Shown here one piece after another: positions 51,650 to 61,439 of a stretch of DNA of 64,000 nt. The position numbers and the translations under genes were made by a program. The notes under the pieces are model-generated. The model searched no databases. It was not told where the DNA came from and saw only the letters and a program-made list of their open reading frames with translations. The stretch is from Rhodanobacteraceae bacterium (GTDB lineage: Bacteria > Pseudomonadota > Gammaproteobacteria > Xanthomonadales > Rhodanobacteraceae), in contig JAACZU010000016.1 in the NCBI GenBank assembly GCA_009996615.1, positions 32,008 to 96,007 of the forward strand, written 5' to 3'. Numbering within the stretch: position 1 is the stretch's first letter; every line of letters starts with the position of its first letter.

Positions 51650-51719
51650 GGACCACGCCCTGTTTTTCGCCGGCAGGGCAGGCTATGGTCGGACTTCAAC
51701 CACGGATTAGGAGAAGTCC

Positions 51720-52481
51720 ATGCGTTCGATCCTCATCGGCGGGCTCGCCGCGCTTGCGATCGCCGGCAGCCTCCACGCCGGCACCGACGCCACGGCGCCG
51801 CTGGCGCTCGATACGACCTGGACCGTTTCGCTCGATGCCGACGGTCGCGTGGTCGAGCTGAAACAGGAAAGCCGCGTAAAGCCGTTGGTCGCCGAGCCGC
51901 TCGAGCGTGCGATCCGCGGCTGGAGCTTCGAGCCGGGCCGCGTCGACGGCCGACCGGCGGCGACCGAGACGACGTTGAACGTGGCGATCATGCTCGAACC
52001 GCATGGCGAGGGTTATGCCGTGCGCGTCAAGAGCGCGCGCACCGGCGGTGGCGTCGCCAGGACCACCGCGCCGACGTTTCCGCGCAGCGCACTGCCGTCG
52101 CGCGGCAGCGATGTGTTCTCCGCGTTGGCCGTGGTCGAGGTCCGCTACGACGAAGCGGGCAAGGTGATTGCGGCGGACGTCGCGCCGGGCGCGCCGAAGG
52201 TCCGGCGTGACGTGGGCAAGGCCGCACTGGATTCGGTGCGGCGCTGGACGTTCCGGCCCGAGCGCGTCGACGGCCACGCGATCGCCGCGACCGTGTACGT
52301 GCCGCTCTGCTTCACCGCATCCGTCGATTCGCGCAAGGCGATGAACGCGCAATGCGAGAAATGGACCCCGCCCGGTGAGCGCGCCGGCATCGGCGGCGGC
52401 GATGGGAGTGGCGTCGGCGAGGCGTTCGCGCTCGCGCCGGCCGCGACGCTGAAGAGCGAGGTGGTCGGTCGCACGCTGTAG
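51720..52481 (+). CDS. Secreted protein with TonB C-terminal-like domain
   Basis: Signal peptide MRSILIGGLAALAIAGSLHA; VVEVRYDEAGKVIAADVAPGAPKVRRDVGKAALDSVRRWTFRPERVDG. Confidence 0.65.
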   Translation: MRSILIGGLAALAIAGSLHAGTDATAPLALDTTWTVSLDADGRVVELKQESRVKPLVAEPLERAIRGWSFEPGRVDGRPAATETTLNVAIMLEPHGEGYAVRVKSARTGGGVARTTAPTFPRSALPSRGSDVFSALAVVEVRYDEAGKVIAADVAPGAPKVRRDVGKAALDSVRRWTFRPERVDGHAIAATVYVPLCFTASVDSRKAMNAQCEKWTPPGERAGIGGGDGSGVGEAFALAPAATLKSEVVGRTL

Positions 52482-52531
52482 GACGCGCGCGGGCGTGGCA
52501 TCCGCGCTCGGTCATGGCGGACGACGAGAGG

Positions 52532-52569
52532 GTAGGGTGGGACACAGCGCCGAAGGCGCGCGTCCCACC
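52532..52569. repeat. Palindromic repeat, family 3
   Basis: GTAGGGTGGGACACAGCGCCGAAGGCGCGCGTCCCACC. Confidence 0.65.
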
Positions 52570-52704
52570 AAGCATCCATCCCTGGAGCGGTATTCCGGTC
52601 GGCCTCCATGCCTCCCCCTCAGCGGCCGGATGGCCGCTTCGACCGCTGCGCGGCTGCGTCCCGCCTACCGGGATTAGCTTTCCGCTCGCGCCGAGATCCG
52701 CGGC

Positions 52705-53787
52705 CTACGCCGCGGCGGTCAGCTGCTGCAACTGGTCGGCCTGGTCCTCGCGCGTCAGCGCGTCGACCAGCTCGTCGAGGTCGCCGGCGACGATTTCCGG
52801 CAGGCGGTACAGGGTCAGGTTGATGCGGTGGTCGGTGATCCGCCCCTGCGGGTAGTTGTAGGTGCGGATGCGCTGGCTGCGGTCGCCCGAGCCGACCTGC
52901 AGGCGGCGCGCTTCGGCCTGCGCGGCGCTCTGCTTGCTGCGCTCGGCGTCGAGCAGGCGCGCCTTGAGCAGGGCGAGCGCACGCGCGCGGTTCTTGTGCT
53001 GGCTGCGCTCGTCCTGGCATTCGACCACGAGGCCGCTCGGCAGGTGCGTGATGCGGATCGCCGAGTCGGTCTTGTTGACGTGCTGGCCGCCCGCCCCGGA
53101 CGCACGGAACGTGTCGACCTTCAGGTCGGCGTCCTTGAGCTCGATCTCGTCGACCTCGTCCAGCTCGGGCAGGATCGCCACGGTCGCCGCCGAGGTGTGG
53201 ATGCGGCCCTGCGCCTCGGTCGCCGGCACGCGCTGCACGCGGTGCGTGCCCGATTCGTACTTCAGGCGCGAGAACGCGCCGTGGCCCTCGACGCGCGCGA
53301 TGACCTCCTTGTAGCCGCCGTGCTCGCCCTCGCTGGCGGACAGGATCTCGACCTGCCAGCGGCGCCGCTCGGCGTAGCGCAGGTACATGCGCAGCAGGTC
53401 GCCGGCGAAGATCGCCGCCTCGTCGCCGCCGGTGCCGGCGCGGATCTCGAGGAACAGGTTGCCCTCGTCGCGCGGATCCTTCGGGACCAGCAGGCGGTTG
53501 AGTTCGTCCTCGAGCGCCGCGCGGCGCGCCTCGAGCTCGCCGATCTCCTCCTGCGCGAGATCCTTCATTTCCGGATCGCGCAGCATCGCCTGCGCCGATT
53601 CCAGCGCCGCGCCGGCCTCGTCCCAGGCGCGCAGCGACGCCGCCAGTGGAGCGAGCTGGGCGTGCTCGCGCGAGACCTCGCGCAGGCGCTTGGCGTCCGA
53701 CAGCACTTCGGCACTGGCGAGCAGGTGTTCCAGTTCCTCGTGGCGCTCGGCGAGCTGTTCGAGTTTGCGGCGGATGGTGGGGAGCAT
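52705..53787 (-). CDS. prfA: Peptide chain release factor 1
   Basis: [81 protein letters not shown]. Confidence 0.98.
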   Translation of the reverse strand: MLPTIRRKLEQLAERHEELEHLLASAEVLSDAKRLREVSREHAQLAPLAASLRAWDEAGAALESAQAMLRDPEMKDLAQEEIGELEARRAALEDELNRLLVPKDPRDEGNLFLEIRAGTGGDEAAIFAGDLLRMYLRYAERRRWQVEILSASEGEHGGYKEVIARVEGHGAFSRLKYESGTHRVQRVPATEAQGRIHTSAATVAILPELDEVDEIELKDADLKVDTFRASGAGGQHVNKTDSAIRITHLPSGLVVECQDERSQHKNRARALALLKARLLDAERSKQSAAQAEARRLQVGSGDRSQRIRTYNYPQGRITDHRINLTLYRLPEIVAGDLDELVDALTREDQADQLQQLTAAA

Positions 53788-53797
53788 GTAGAGCCGG

Positions 53798-53931
53798 TAT
53801 TGGGAAGGGCCGGGATTGGGGATTAGGGATTGGGGATTCGTTAAAGCCGGGGTTCGGGGATTGGAAGGTCGTTCGACGCCCCGGATCGGTGCCGCCCGCT
53901 TTCCGAATCCCTAATCCCCAATCCCCGCTTT
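53798..53931. repeat. Palindromic repeat, family 1 (copy D), prfA/hemA junction
   Basis: GGGCCGGGATTGGGGATTAGGGATTGGGGATTCG ... CGAATCCCTAATCCCCAATCCCCGC. Confidence 0.85.
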
Positions 53932-55176
53932 CAGATCGAACAGACGGCCGGCCGCCTGCAGCAGCTCGCCGTCGCCGCGCAGCGCGGCGGCGCGCAGGTT
54001 CGCGCTCGGCGCGTGCAGCAGCTTGTTGGTCAGCGTGTGGGCGAGGAAGGCGAGCGCCTCCTCCGGCGACTTGCCGCGCGCCAGCAGCGCCTGCGCCTTG
54101 GCCAGCGTCTCGTCGCGCTGGTGCTCGGCGTTGCGACGCAGGTCGATGACCGGGTTGTGCACGTCGAGCGCGCGCCACCAGCCCATGAAATGCTCGACCG
54201 ACAGCTCGATCATCGCCTCGGCCTCGAGCGCGGCCTCGCGGCGCGAGCGCAGGTTGTCGTCGATGACCTGGCGCAGGTCGTCGATCGTGTACAGGTAGAC
54301 GTCCTCGAGCTCGGCCACCGACGCCTCGATGTCGCGCGGCACCGCGATGTCGACCAGGAACATCGGCTTGCGCCGGCGCGCGGCGATCGCCGCAGCGACC
54401 TGCGTGCGGCGCAGTACCGGTTCGCGGCTGGCGGTCGAGGCGATCACGATGTCGGCCTCGGCCAGGTGCTTGTCGAGGTCGTCCAGCGCGATCGCGTAGC
54501 CGCCGAAGCGCGTCGCCAGCGCCTGCGCGTTGGCGAGCGTGCGGTTGGCGACGATCAGGCGGCGCACCTGGGCGTCGCTCAGGTGGCGCGCGGCCAGCTC
54601 GATCGTCTCGCCGGCGCCGATCAGCAGCACGCAGGCCTCGCGCAGGTCGGCGAACATGCGTTCGGCCAGGCGCACCGCGGTGAACGCGACCGATACCGTG
54701 CTGGCGCCGATGCGCGTGTCCGAGCGCACGCGCTTGGCGACCGCGAAGGTGTTCTGGAACAGGCGCTCGAGCGGCGCGCGCAGCGTGTGCGCGTCGCGCG
54801 CCAGTGCATAGGCGTCCTTGACCTGGCCGAGGATCTGCGGCTCGCCCAGCACCATCGATTCCAGCCCGGTGGCGACGCGGAACAGGTGGCGCACCGCATC
54901 TGCATCGTGGTGGCGGTAGAGGAACTCGTCGACGCGCGCGTGGGTCAGGTCGTGGTGCCGGTGCAGCCAGGCGGCGGGCACGTCCTCGGCGCCGGGATCG
55001 ACCGTGCAGTACAGCTCGGTGCGGTTGCAGGTCGACAGGATCGCCGCCTCGCGCACCCCCGGCTCCGCCGTCAGGTCAGCCAGCGCCGGCGAGGTCGCTT
55101 CGGGCGGGAAGGCGACTTTTTCGCGCAGGGCAACCGGGGCAGTCAGGTGATTGAGTCCGAGGGCAATCAGCGCCAT
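53911..55176 (-). CDS. hemA: Glutamyl-tRNA reductase
   Basis: MALIALGLNHLTAPVALREKVAFPPE..AAILSTCNRTELYC..VLGEPQILGQVKDAYALA..VLLIGAGETIELAARHL. Confidence 0.97.
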   Translation of the reverse strand: MALIALGLNHLTAPVALREKVAFPPEATSPALADLTAEPGVREAAILSTCNRTELYCTVDPGAEDVPAAWLHRHHDLTHARVDEFLYRHHDADAVRHLFRVATGLESMVLGEPQILGQVKDAYALARDAHTLRAPLERLFQNTFAVAKRVRSDTRIGASTVSVAFTAVRLAERMFADLREACVLLIGAGETIELAARHLSDAQVRRLIVANRTLANAQALATRFGGYAIALDDLDKHLAEADIVIASTASREPVLRRTQVAAAIAARRRKPMFLVDIAVPRDIEASVAELEDVYLYTIDDLRQVIDDNLRSRREAALEAEAMIELSVEHFMGWWRALDVHNPVIDLRRNAEHQRDETLAKAQALLARGKSPEEALAFLAHTLTNKLLHAPSANLRAAALRGDGELLQAAGRLFDLKAGIGD

Positions 55177-55338
55177 GTGTGATGACCGAACGAATCGCGG
55201 CGGCCGTGGCGGACCCCGGCGGGAGCGCATCGCGCCGGAGCGGATCGGCTAAGCTAGCCCGGTGCCGTGCCGACCGTGTTGCGTCGCCGCGAATTGTGCG
55301 GGCGCGCCCCGTTGATATCAAGCAAGACAAGGCTTTGC

Positions 55339-57090
55339 ATGCACCTTTCCGATGCCCTTCGTGCCTTCCGTCCGCGTCGCTCCGCGGCCCGCCTGGCGGC
55401 GCTCGCGGTCGTGGCCGGCACGCTGCTCGGCGCCTGCGCCAACGTGCCGCAGAAGGTGCCGCCGGCGCCGCGGGCACCGGTGTCGGCGAGTCCGGTCGCA
55501 CCCGAGGAGGACCTGCTGCTGAAGCTGCTCGGCGCGCAGTTCGCGCTGCAGGCCAACGACCTCGTCGGCGGCGCCGAGCAGTTCACCGCGGCGGCCGAGC
55601 TGTCGGCCGATCCGGCCGTCGCCGAGGAGGCGACGCGGCTGGCGCTGTCGGTGCGCAACTGGCCGCTGGCGCGGCGCGCGCTGGCGCGCTGGCAGCAGCT
55701 CGCGCCGCAGGATGCGGGCATCGTGCAGGCGCGCGCGTGGATCGCGCTCGCCGAAGGACACCTCGATGTGGCCGCGGCCGATCTCGACGCGCTCGCCGCT
55801 CGCGGCGACGAGCAGGCCTGGCGCCTGGTCGCGCAGGTGCTGCTCAGCGCCGAGGACAAGGACGCCGCGACGCGCCTGCTCGAGCGCCTGGCGACGCCGC
55901 AGCACTTGGGCGCGCGCGAGACCAACTGGATCGCGATCAGCCAGCTCGCGTTCAAGCTCGGCGCCAAGCCGCTGGCGCAGCGCCTGGCCGATGGCGCGGT
56001 GGAGCGGTTCCACGGCGAGGACGGCTACGTCTGGCGCGCGCGCCTTGCGCTCGACCGCGACGACAAGGCGGCCGCGCTCGCGATCTACGCCGAGGCGTTG
56101 CGGCGCACGCCCGATAGCGTGCGCCTGCGCAGCGGTTACGCGGCGCTGCTGGCCGACGGCGGCGACGCCGCCGGTGCCGCGCGCGTGCTCGCGCGCGGGC
56201 CGCAGGACGACGCCACGTATGCGGCGCGCGCCGCCTATGCCGCGCGTGTCGACGACAAGCCGGTCCTGGCCGGGCTGTATCGCGAGGTCGAGGCGGATGC
56301 GTCCGCGCGCAGTGGCAGGCGCCTGTACCTGCTCGGCCAACTCGCCGAGATGCTCGACAAGCGCGACGCCGCGCTGAGCTGGTATCGCGCGGTCGGTGAC
56401 GAGGACGAGCGCTGGTTCGACGCGCAGCTGCGCCAGGCGGTCGTGCTCGACCAGCTCGGCCGCACGAAGGAGGCGCTCGATTTCCTGCACCAGTTGCAGG
56501 CGCAGACCGCCGAGGACGCCGACCAGCTCGGCAACGTCTGGCTGCTCGAAGCGGAACTGCTGGTACGCAGGCAGCGTCCGAACGAGGCGCTGGCGGTCTA
56601 CACGCGCGCGCTCGAGAGCCTGCCCGACGATCCGCGCCTGCTCTATGCGCGTGCGCTGCTGGCGGTCGACCAGGGCGATCTGGGCGCCGGCGAGCGTGAC
56701 CTGCGCCGGCTGATCGAACTCAAGCCCGACAATGCCGACGCGCTCAATGCACTCGGTTACACGCTGGCCGACCAGAGCGGCCACGACGCGGCCCGCCAGC
56801 AGGAGGCGCTCGCGCTGATCGAGCGCGCGCTCAAACTCAAGCCGGACGAGCCGGCGATCCTGGACAGCCTCGGCTGGGTGCGCTACCGCATGGGCGACCT
56901 CGACGCGGCGTTGACCGCGTTGCGCGGCGCCTACGCCAGGCAGCCCGATCCGGACATCGCCGCGCACCTGGGCGAGGTGCTGTGGGTCAAGGGCGACCGC
57001 GACGAGGCGCGCCGGATCTGGGACGAGGGCCGGCGCAAGGACGCCGGCAACAAGACCCTGCTCGAAGCGATCAAGCGGTTGACCACATGA
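55339..57090 (+). CDS. TPR-repeat lipoprotein
   Basis: Lipobox-like VVAGTLLGAC; multiple TPR units (LNALGYTLADQSGHDAARQQEALALIERALKLKPDEPAILDSLGWVRYRMGDLDAALTALRGAYARQPD). Confidence 0.88.
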   Translation: MHLSDALRAFRPRRSAARLAALAVVAGTLLGACANVPQKVPPAPRAPVSASPVAPEEDLLLKLLGAQFALQANDLVGGAEQFTAAAELSADPAVAEEATRLALSVRNWPLARRALARWQQLAPQDAGIVQARAWIALAEGHLDVAAADLDALAARGDEQAWRLVAQVLLSAEDKDAATRLLERLATPQHLGARETNWIAISQLAFKLGAKPLAQRLADGAVERFHGEDGYVWRARLALDRDDKAAALAIYAEALRRTPDSVRLRSGYAALLADGGDAAGAARVLARGPQDDATYAARAAYAARVDDKPVLAGLYREVEADASARSGRRLYLLGQLAEMLDKRDAALSWYRAVGDEDERWFDAQLRQAVVLDQLGRTKEALDFLHQLQAQTAEDADQLGNVWLLEAELLVRRQRPNEALAVYTRALESLPDDPRLLYARALLAVDQGDLGAGERDLRRLIELKPDNADALNALGYTLADQSGHDAARQQEALALIERALKLKPDEPAILDSLGWVRYRMGDLDAALTALRGAYARQPDPDIAAHLGEVLWVKGDRDEARRIWDEGRRKDAGNKTLLEAIKRLTT

Positions 57091-57695
57091 GGCGGGCGGG
57101 GAGGGTGGCCGCGCTCGGCGCGTGCATGCTGGCGCTCGGCGCGTGCGCGACGCCGCGCGTGCGGCCGGTCGCGGCCGATGCCGCCTTGCTGGCGGCGCAG
57201 GCGGCGCGCGAACAGGCGTTGGCCGCGCACGCCACCTGGACGCTGCGCGGCCGCCTCGGCGTCAGCGATGCGCGCGACAGCGGCAGCGGTTCGCTCGAAT
57301 GGATCCAGGCCGGCGCGCGGTTCCGCTTCAGCGTGCACGCGCCGGTGACCGGCAAGACCTGGGTGCTGGCCGGCGACGCGCAGCATGCCGTGCTCGAGGG
57401 CCTGCGCGAGCGGCCGGTCGAGGGTGGCGACGCCGCCAGCCTGCTCGAGCGCGAGCTGGGCTGGCGCGTGCCGGTGGCCGAGCTGGCCGACTGGGCGCGC
57501 GGCCTGCGCGCCGCCGGCGCCGCGCGCATCACGTTCCGCGCCGACGGCCTGCCGGCCGCGATCGAGCAGGACGGCTGGACCGTCGAGTACCTGGACTGGG
57601 ACGAAAGCCGCGATCCGCCGCTGCCGAGCAAGGTGTTCGCCAGCAAGGGCGACTACAAGGTGCGCCTGGCGATCCGCGAGTGGGCGCTGCAATGA
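57087..57695 (+). CDS. lolB: Outer membrane lipoprotein LolB
   Basis: Lipobox ALGACA; WTLRGRLGVSDARDSGSGSLEWIQAGARFRFSVHAPVTGKTWVLAGD; ATGA overlap with the upstream gene; followed by ispE. Confidence 0.9.
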   Translation: MRRAGRVAALGACMLALGACATPRVRPVAADAALLAAQAAREQALAAHATWTLRGRLGVSDARDSGSGSLEWIQAGARFRFSVHAPVTGKTWVLAGDAQHAVLEGLRERPVEGGDAASLLERELGWRVPVAELADWARGLRAAGAARITFRADGLPAAIEQDGWTVEYLDWDESRDPPLPSKVFASKGDYKVRLAIREWALQ

Positions 57696-58576
57696 GCGCG
57701 CCGGATTTCGACCGCGACGGCTGGAGCGACTGGCCGGCGCCGGCCAAGCTGAACCTGTTCCTGCACATCACCGGCCGCCGCGCCGACGGCTACCACCTGC
57801 TGCAGACCGTGTTCCAGCTGCTCGACTGGGGCGACCGCGTGCGCCTGCGCGCGCGCGCGGATGCGGCGATCGTGCGCCTCGACCCGCTGCCCGGCGTGGC
57901 GCCGGAGGCCGACCTCGCCGTGCGCGCCGCGCACGCGCTGCGCGCCTCGACGGGCGTGCGGCGCGGCGTCGACATCGCGGTCGACAAGGCGATTCCGCTC
58001 GGCGGCGGCCTCGGCGGCGGCAGTTCCGACGCGGCCACGACGCTGGTTGCACTGGACGCGCTGTGGGATACCCGCCTGGGCGAGGACGCGCTGGCCGCGC
58101 TGGGCCTTTCGCTCGGTGCCGACGTGCCGGTGTTCGTGCGCGGCCACAGCGCTTGGGCCGAGGGCATCGGCGAGCGCCTGACCGCGCTCGAGCTGCCCGA
58201 GCGCTGGTACGTGGTGGTCGATCCGGGCGTGCACGTGCCGACCGCGGCGCTGTTCGCGGCCCCGGAATTGACACGCGATGCGCCGCATCTGACAATTCCG
58301 CGCTTCATTGCGGGCGCAGCCACGACCAACGTGTTCGAACCGGTCGTGCGCGCGCGGTTTGCGCAGGTCGCGCAGGCGCTGGACTGGTTGGGCGGCCACG
58401 CCCCGGCGCGGCTGAGCGGGTCCGGCGGCTGCGTGTTCGCGGCGGTCGGGTCGCGCGAAGCCGGACTGGCGATCGTGCGAGAATGCCCGCCCGGGCTGCG
58501 TGCCTACGTGGCGCGCGGCGTGGCCGAATCGCCGTTGCGCCAGCGGTTGCGCGACGTGGCGGCGGCATGGAACTGA
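57692..58576 (+). CDS. ispE: 4-diphosphocytidyl-2-C-methyl-D-erythritol kinase
   Basis: WPAPAKLNLFLHITGRRADGYHLLQTVFQLLDWGD..KAIPLGGGLGGGSSDAATTLVALD..ARLSGSGGCVFA. Confidence 0.97.
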   Translation: MSAPDFDRDGWSDWPAPAKLNLFLHITGRRADGYHLLQTVFQLLDWGDRVRLRARADAAIVRLDPLPGVAPEADLAVRAAHALRASTGVRRGVDIAVDKAIPLGGGLGGGSSDAATTLVALDALWDTRLGEDALAALGLSLGADVPVFVRGHSAWAEGIGERLTALELPERWYVVVDPGVHVPTAALFAAPELTRDAPHLTIPRFIAGAATTNVFEPVVRARFAQVAQALDWLGGHAPARLSGSGGCVFAAVGSREAGLAIVRECPPGLRAYVARGVAESPLRQRLRDVAAAWN

Positions 58577-58696
58577 TGGGCGCAGGAGGCGCCCTCGCGG
58601 CGCGCCAAGGCGCGCCGCGGACGCGGTGCCCGGGGGCGTTCCGGGATCGCGGCGTGAAGGGCGGGCGCGGATGCCCGGTCTTCGACACGAAATTGC

Positions 58697-58771
58697 TGGG
58701 GCGTCGCCAAGCGGTAAGGCACCGGGTTTTGATCCCGGCATTCGCAGGTTCGAATCCTGCCGCCCCAGCCA
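58697..58771 (+). tRNA. tRNA-Gln (TTG)
   Basis: TGGGGCGTCGCCAAGCGGTAAGGCACCGGGTTTTGATCCCGGCATTCGCAGGTTCGAATCCTGCCGCCCCAGCCA folds as a cloverleaf, anticodon TTG. Confidence 0.95.
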
Positions 58772-58914
58772 GTCTCCGGCCCGGATGGGCGTCGGATTCA
58801 TGGTGTGTTTCTCCCCCTCCCGGACGCCAGGCCGGCTTTCCGGAGGGATAGTGAACCGCGGGTCTTCCGCAGGACTGACAACGTTGGCCGTCGAGTCGGC
58901 CTAACGGAGCGAGC

Positions 58915-59883
58915 GTGGACACCAACATGGGCACATCCGGCATTCTGGTCTTCACTGGCAATGCCAATCGTGGTCTCGCCGCTGCGATCTGCAGCGAGCT
59001 GAGCGTGCCGCTCGGCAAGGCGCTCGTCGGGCGGTTCAGCGACGGCGAGGTGCAGATCGAGATCGAGGAGAATGTCCGTCGCCAGGAGGTGTTCGTCGTG
59101 CAGCCGACCTGCGCGCCGACCGCGGACAACTTCATGGAGCTGCTGGCGCTGGTCGACGCGCTCAAGCGCGCCTCGGCCGCCAGCGTCACCGCCGTGATCC
59201 CGTACCTGGGCTATGCGCGCCAGGATCGTCGCCCGCGCTCGGCGCGCGTGCCGATCACGGCCAAGCTGGCCGCCGAGATGATCGGCGTGGTCGGCACCGA
59301 CCGCGTGCTGACGGTCGACCTGCATGCGGACCAGATCCAGGGCTTCTTCAACATCCCGCTCGACAACGTGTACGCCTCGCCGGTGCTGCTGGCCGACATC
59401 TGGCGCCACCATGCGAAGGACAACCTGATCGTCGTCTCGCCCGACGTCGGTGGCGTGGTGCGTGCGCGCGCGATCGCCAAGCGCCTGGACGACGCGGACC
59501 TGGCGATCATCGACAAGCGCCGTCCGCGTCCGAACGAGTCGACCGTGATGAACATCATCGGCGACGTCAAGGACAAGACCTGCGTGCTCGTCGACGACAT
59601 CGTCGACACCGCCGGCACGCTGTGCGCGGCCGCCGCGGCGCTGAAGAAGAACGGCGCGCGCAAGGTCGTGGCGTACTGCACGCATCCGGTGCTGTCGGGC
59701 GCGGCGATGCAGAACATCGGCGGCTCGATGCTCGACGAGCTGGTCGTGACCGACACGATTCCGCTGTCCGAGGCCGCCAGGGCCTGCGGCAAGATCCGCC
59801 AGCTGTCGGTCGCCGAACTGCTGGCCGAGACGATGCGCCGCATCGCGTTTGGCGAGTCGGTCAGCTCGTTGTACGTGGACTGA
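58915..59883 (+). CDS. prs: Ribose-phosphate pyrophosphokinase
   Basis: [79 protein letters not shown]; start may be ATG at 58927. Confidence 0.97.
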   Translation: MDTNMGTSGILVFTGNANRGLAAAICSELSVPLGKALVGRFSDGEVQIEIEENVRRQEVFVVQPTCAPTADNFMELLALVDALKRASAASVTAVIPYLGYARQDRRPRSARVPITAKLAAEMIGVVGTDRVLTVDLHADQIQGFFNIPLDNVYASPVLLADIWRHHAKDNLIVVSPDVGGVVRARAIAKRLDDADLAIIDKRRPRPNESTVMNIIGDVKDKTCVLVDDIVDTAGTLCAAAAALKKNGARKVVAYCTHPVLSGAAMQNIGGSMLDELVVTDTIPLSEAARACGKIRQLSVAELLAETMRRIAFGESVSSLYVD

Positions 59884-59884
59884 G

Positions 59885-59976
59885 GCCGGGATTGGGGATT
59901 CGAGATTGGGGATTGGACAAGGCGCAGGGCTTGCGCTTTCGACGAATCCCGAATCTCCAATCCCGAATCCCGGCTT
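59885..59976. repeat. Palindromic repeat, family 1 (copy E), prs/rplY junction
   Basis: GCCGGGATTGGGGATTCGAGATTGGGGATTGG ... CGAATCCCGAATCTCCAATCCCGAATCCCGGC. Confidence 0.85.
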
Positions 59977-60049
59977 TACCGCTCCCCTGGTCGCGGGGGA
60001 GTCACCTGCCGCCGCGAGGCGGCTTCACTGCAAGAAAGGCAATACCAAC

Positions 60050-60721
60050 ATGGCAACGACTCACGAAATCAAGGTCGAAAAGCGCAACGACGAGGGCAAG
60101 GGTGCGAGCCGCCGCCTGCGTCGCGCGGGCTACGTGCCGGCGATCGTCTACGGTGGCGAGCTGGCCCCGGTCAGCATCCAGATCCAGCACAAGGACGTCT
60201 GGCACGCCAGCCAGAACGAGTGGTTCTACGCGTCGATCCTCGACCTCAGCCTCGACGGCGACGTGCAGAAGGTGCTGCTGCGTGACATGCAGCGCCATCC
60301 GTTCAAGCAGCTCGTGCTGCACCTGGACTTCCAGCGCATCGACGAGAACGCGCCGATCCGCCTGCGCGTGCCGCTGCACTTCCTGAACCAGGAAGTCTCG
60401 CCGGCCGGCAAGACCTCGGGCGTGGTGATCATGCACGAACTGACCGACCTGGAAGTCTCGTGCCTGCCGAAGAACCTGCCGGAGGCGATCGAGATCGACC
60501 TGTCCGGCCTGGACGTCGGCCAGAGCATCCACCTGTCCGACCTCAAGCTGCCGGAAGGCGTGGAAATCCCCGAGCTGCGCCTGGGCAAGGAGCACGACCA
60601 CGTCGTCGTCGTCGCCAAGACGATGCGCGAGGAAGCCGAGGTGGCTCCGGCGGCGGCCGAGGGCGAAGGCGCTGCGGCTGCTCCGGCGGCCAATGGCAAG
60701 CCGGCTGCCAAGAAGAAGTAA
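60050..60721 (+). CDS. rplY: 50S ribosomal protein L25/general stress protein Ctc
   Basis: EIKVEKRNDEGKGASRRLRRAGYVPAIVYGGELAPVSIQIQHKD; Ala/Lys-rich C-tail. Confidence 0.97.
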   Translation: MATTHEIKVEKRNDEGKGASRRLRRAGYVPAIVYGGELAPVSIQIQHKDVWHASQNEWFYASILDLSLDGDVQKVLLRDMQRHPFKQLVLHLDFQRIDENAPIRLRVPLHFLNQEVSPAGKTSGVVIMHELTDLEVSCLPKNLPEAIEIDLSGLDVGQSIHLSDLKLPEGVEIPELRLGKEHDHVVVVAKTMREEAEVAPAAAEGEGAAAAPAANGKPAAKKK

Positions 60722-60775
60722 TTGCCTGCTTCGCCGCCGCCTGCCGATGCCGGCAGGCGGCGTGCGGATCACGCG

Positions 60776-61363
60776 ATGGCGGCCCTGCGTCTCATCGTCG
60801 GCCTCGGCAATCCGGGCGCCGAACACCTGCGAACCCGGCACAACGCCGGCTTCTGGCTGGTCGACGCGCTCGCCCAGCGCGAGGCGGCGCGCTTCGGTGT
60901 GGAATCGAAGCTGCGCGGCGAAACCGCGAAGATCGCGCTTGATGGCCACGCACTGTGGCTGCTCAAGCCGACCACCTACATGAACGCCAGCGGCGCGTCG
61001 GTCGGCGCGGCGCTGCGCTACTGGAAGATCGAGCCGGAGGAGATGCTGGTCGTGCACGACGACCTGGATCTGCCGCCCGGCACGGCGCGCCTGAAGTTCG
61101 ACGGCGGCCACGGCGGCCAGAACGGCCTGCGCGACCTGATCGCGCACATCGGCCACGGCAAGTTCCATCGCCTGCGCCTGGGCATCGGCCATCCGGGCCA
61201 TCGCGACCGCGTCACCGGCTGGGTACTCGGCCGGCCGTCCATCGCCGACGAGAACGCGATCATCGACGCCATCGCGCGCGCGCTCGACGTGCTGCCGCTG
61301 GCCGTGGCGGGACGCTTCGAGGACGCGATGAAGCAGTTGCACACGACCGGGAATCGGGAATAG
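60776..61363 (+). CDS. pth: Peptidyl-tRNA hydrolase
   Basis: [91 protein letters not shown]. Confidence 0.97.
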   Translation: MAALRLIVGLGNPGAEHLRTRHNAGFWLVDALAQREAARFGVESKLRGETAKIALDGHALWLLKPTTYMNASGASVGAALRYWKIEPEEMLVVHDDLDLPPGTARLKFDGGHGGQNGLRDLIAHIGHGKFHRLRLGIGHPGHRDRVTGWVLGRPSIADENAIIDAIARALDVLPLAVAGRFEDAMKQLHTTGNRE

Positions 61364-61433
61364 GGAATCGGGAATAGTCAAACCCCGCTTCCGCTCCTCC
61401 GATTCCCCATTCCCCATTCCCCATTCCCGGATT
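61350..61433. repeat. Palindromic repeat, family 1 (copy F), pth/ychF junction
   Basis: CCGGGAATCGGGAATAGGGAATCGGGAATAG ... GATTCCCCATTCCCCATTCCCCATTCCCGG. Confidence 0.85.
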
Positions 61434-61439
61434 CAAGCC

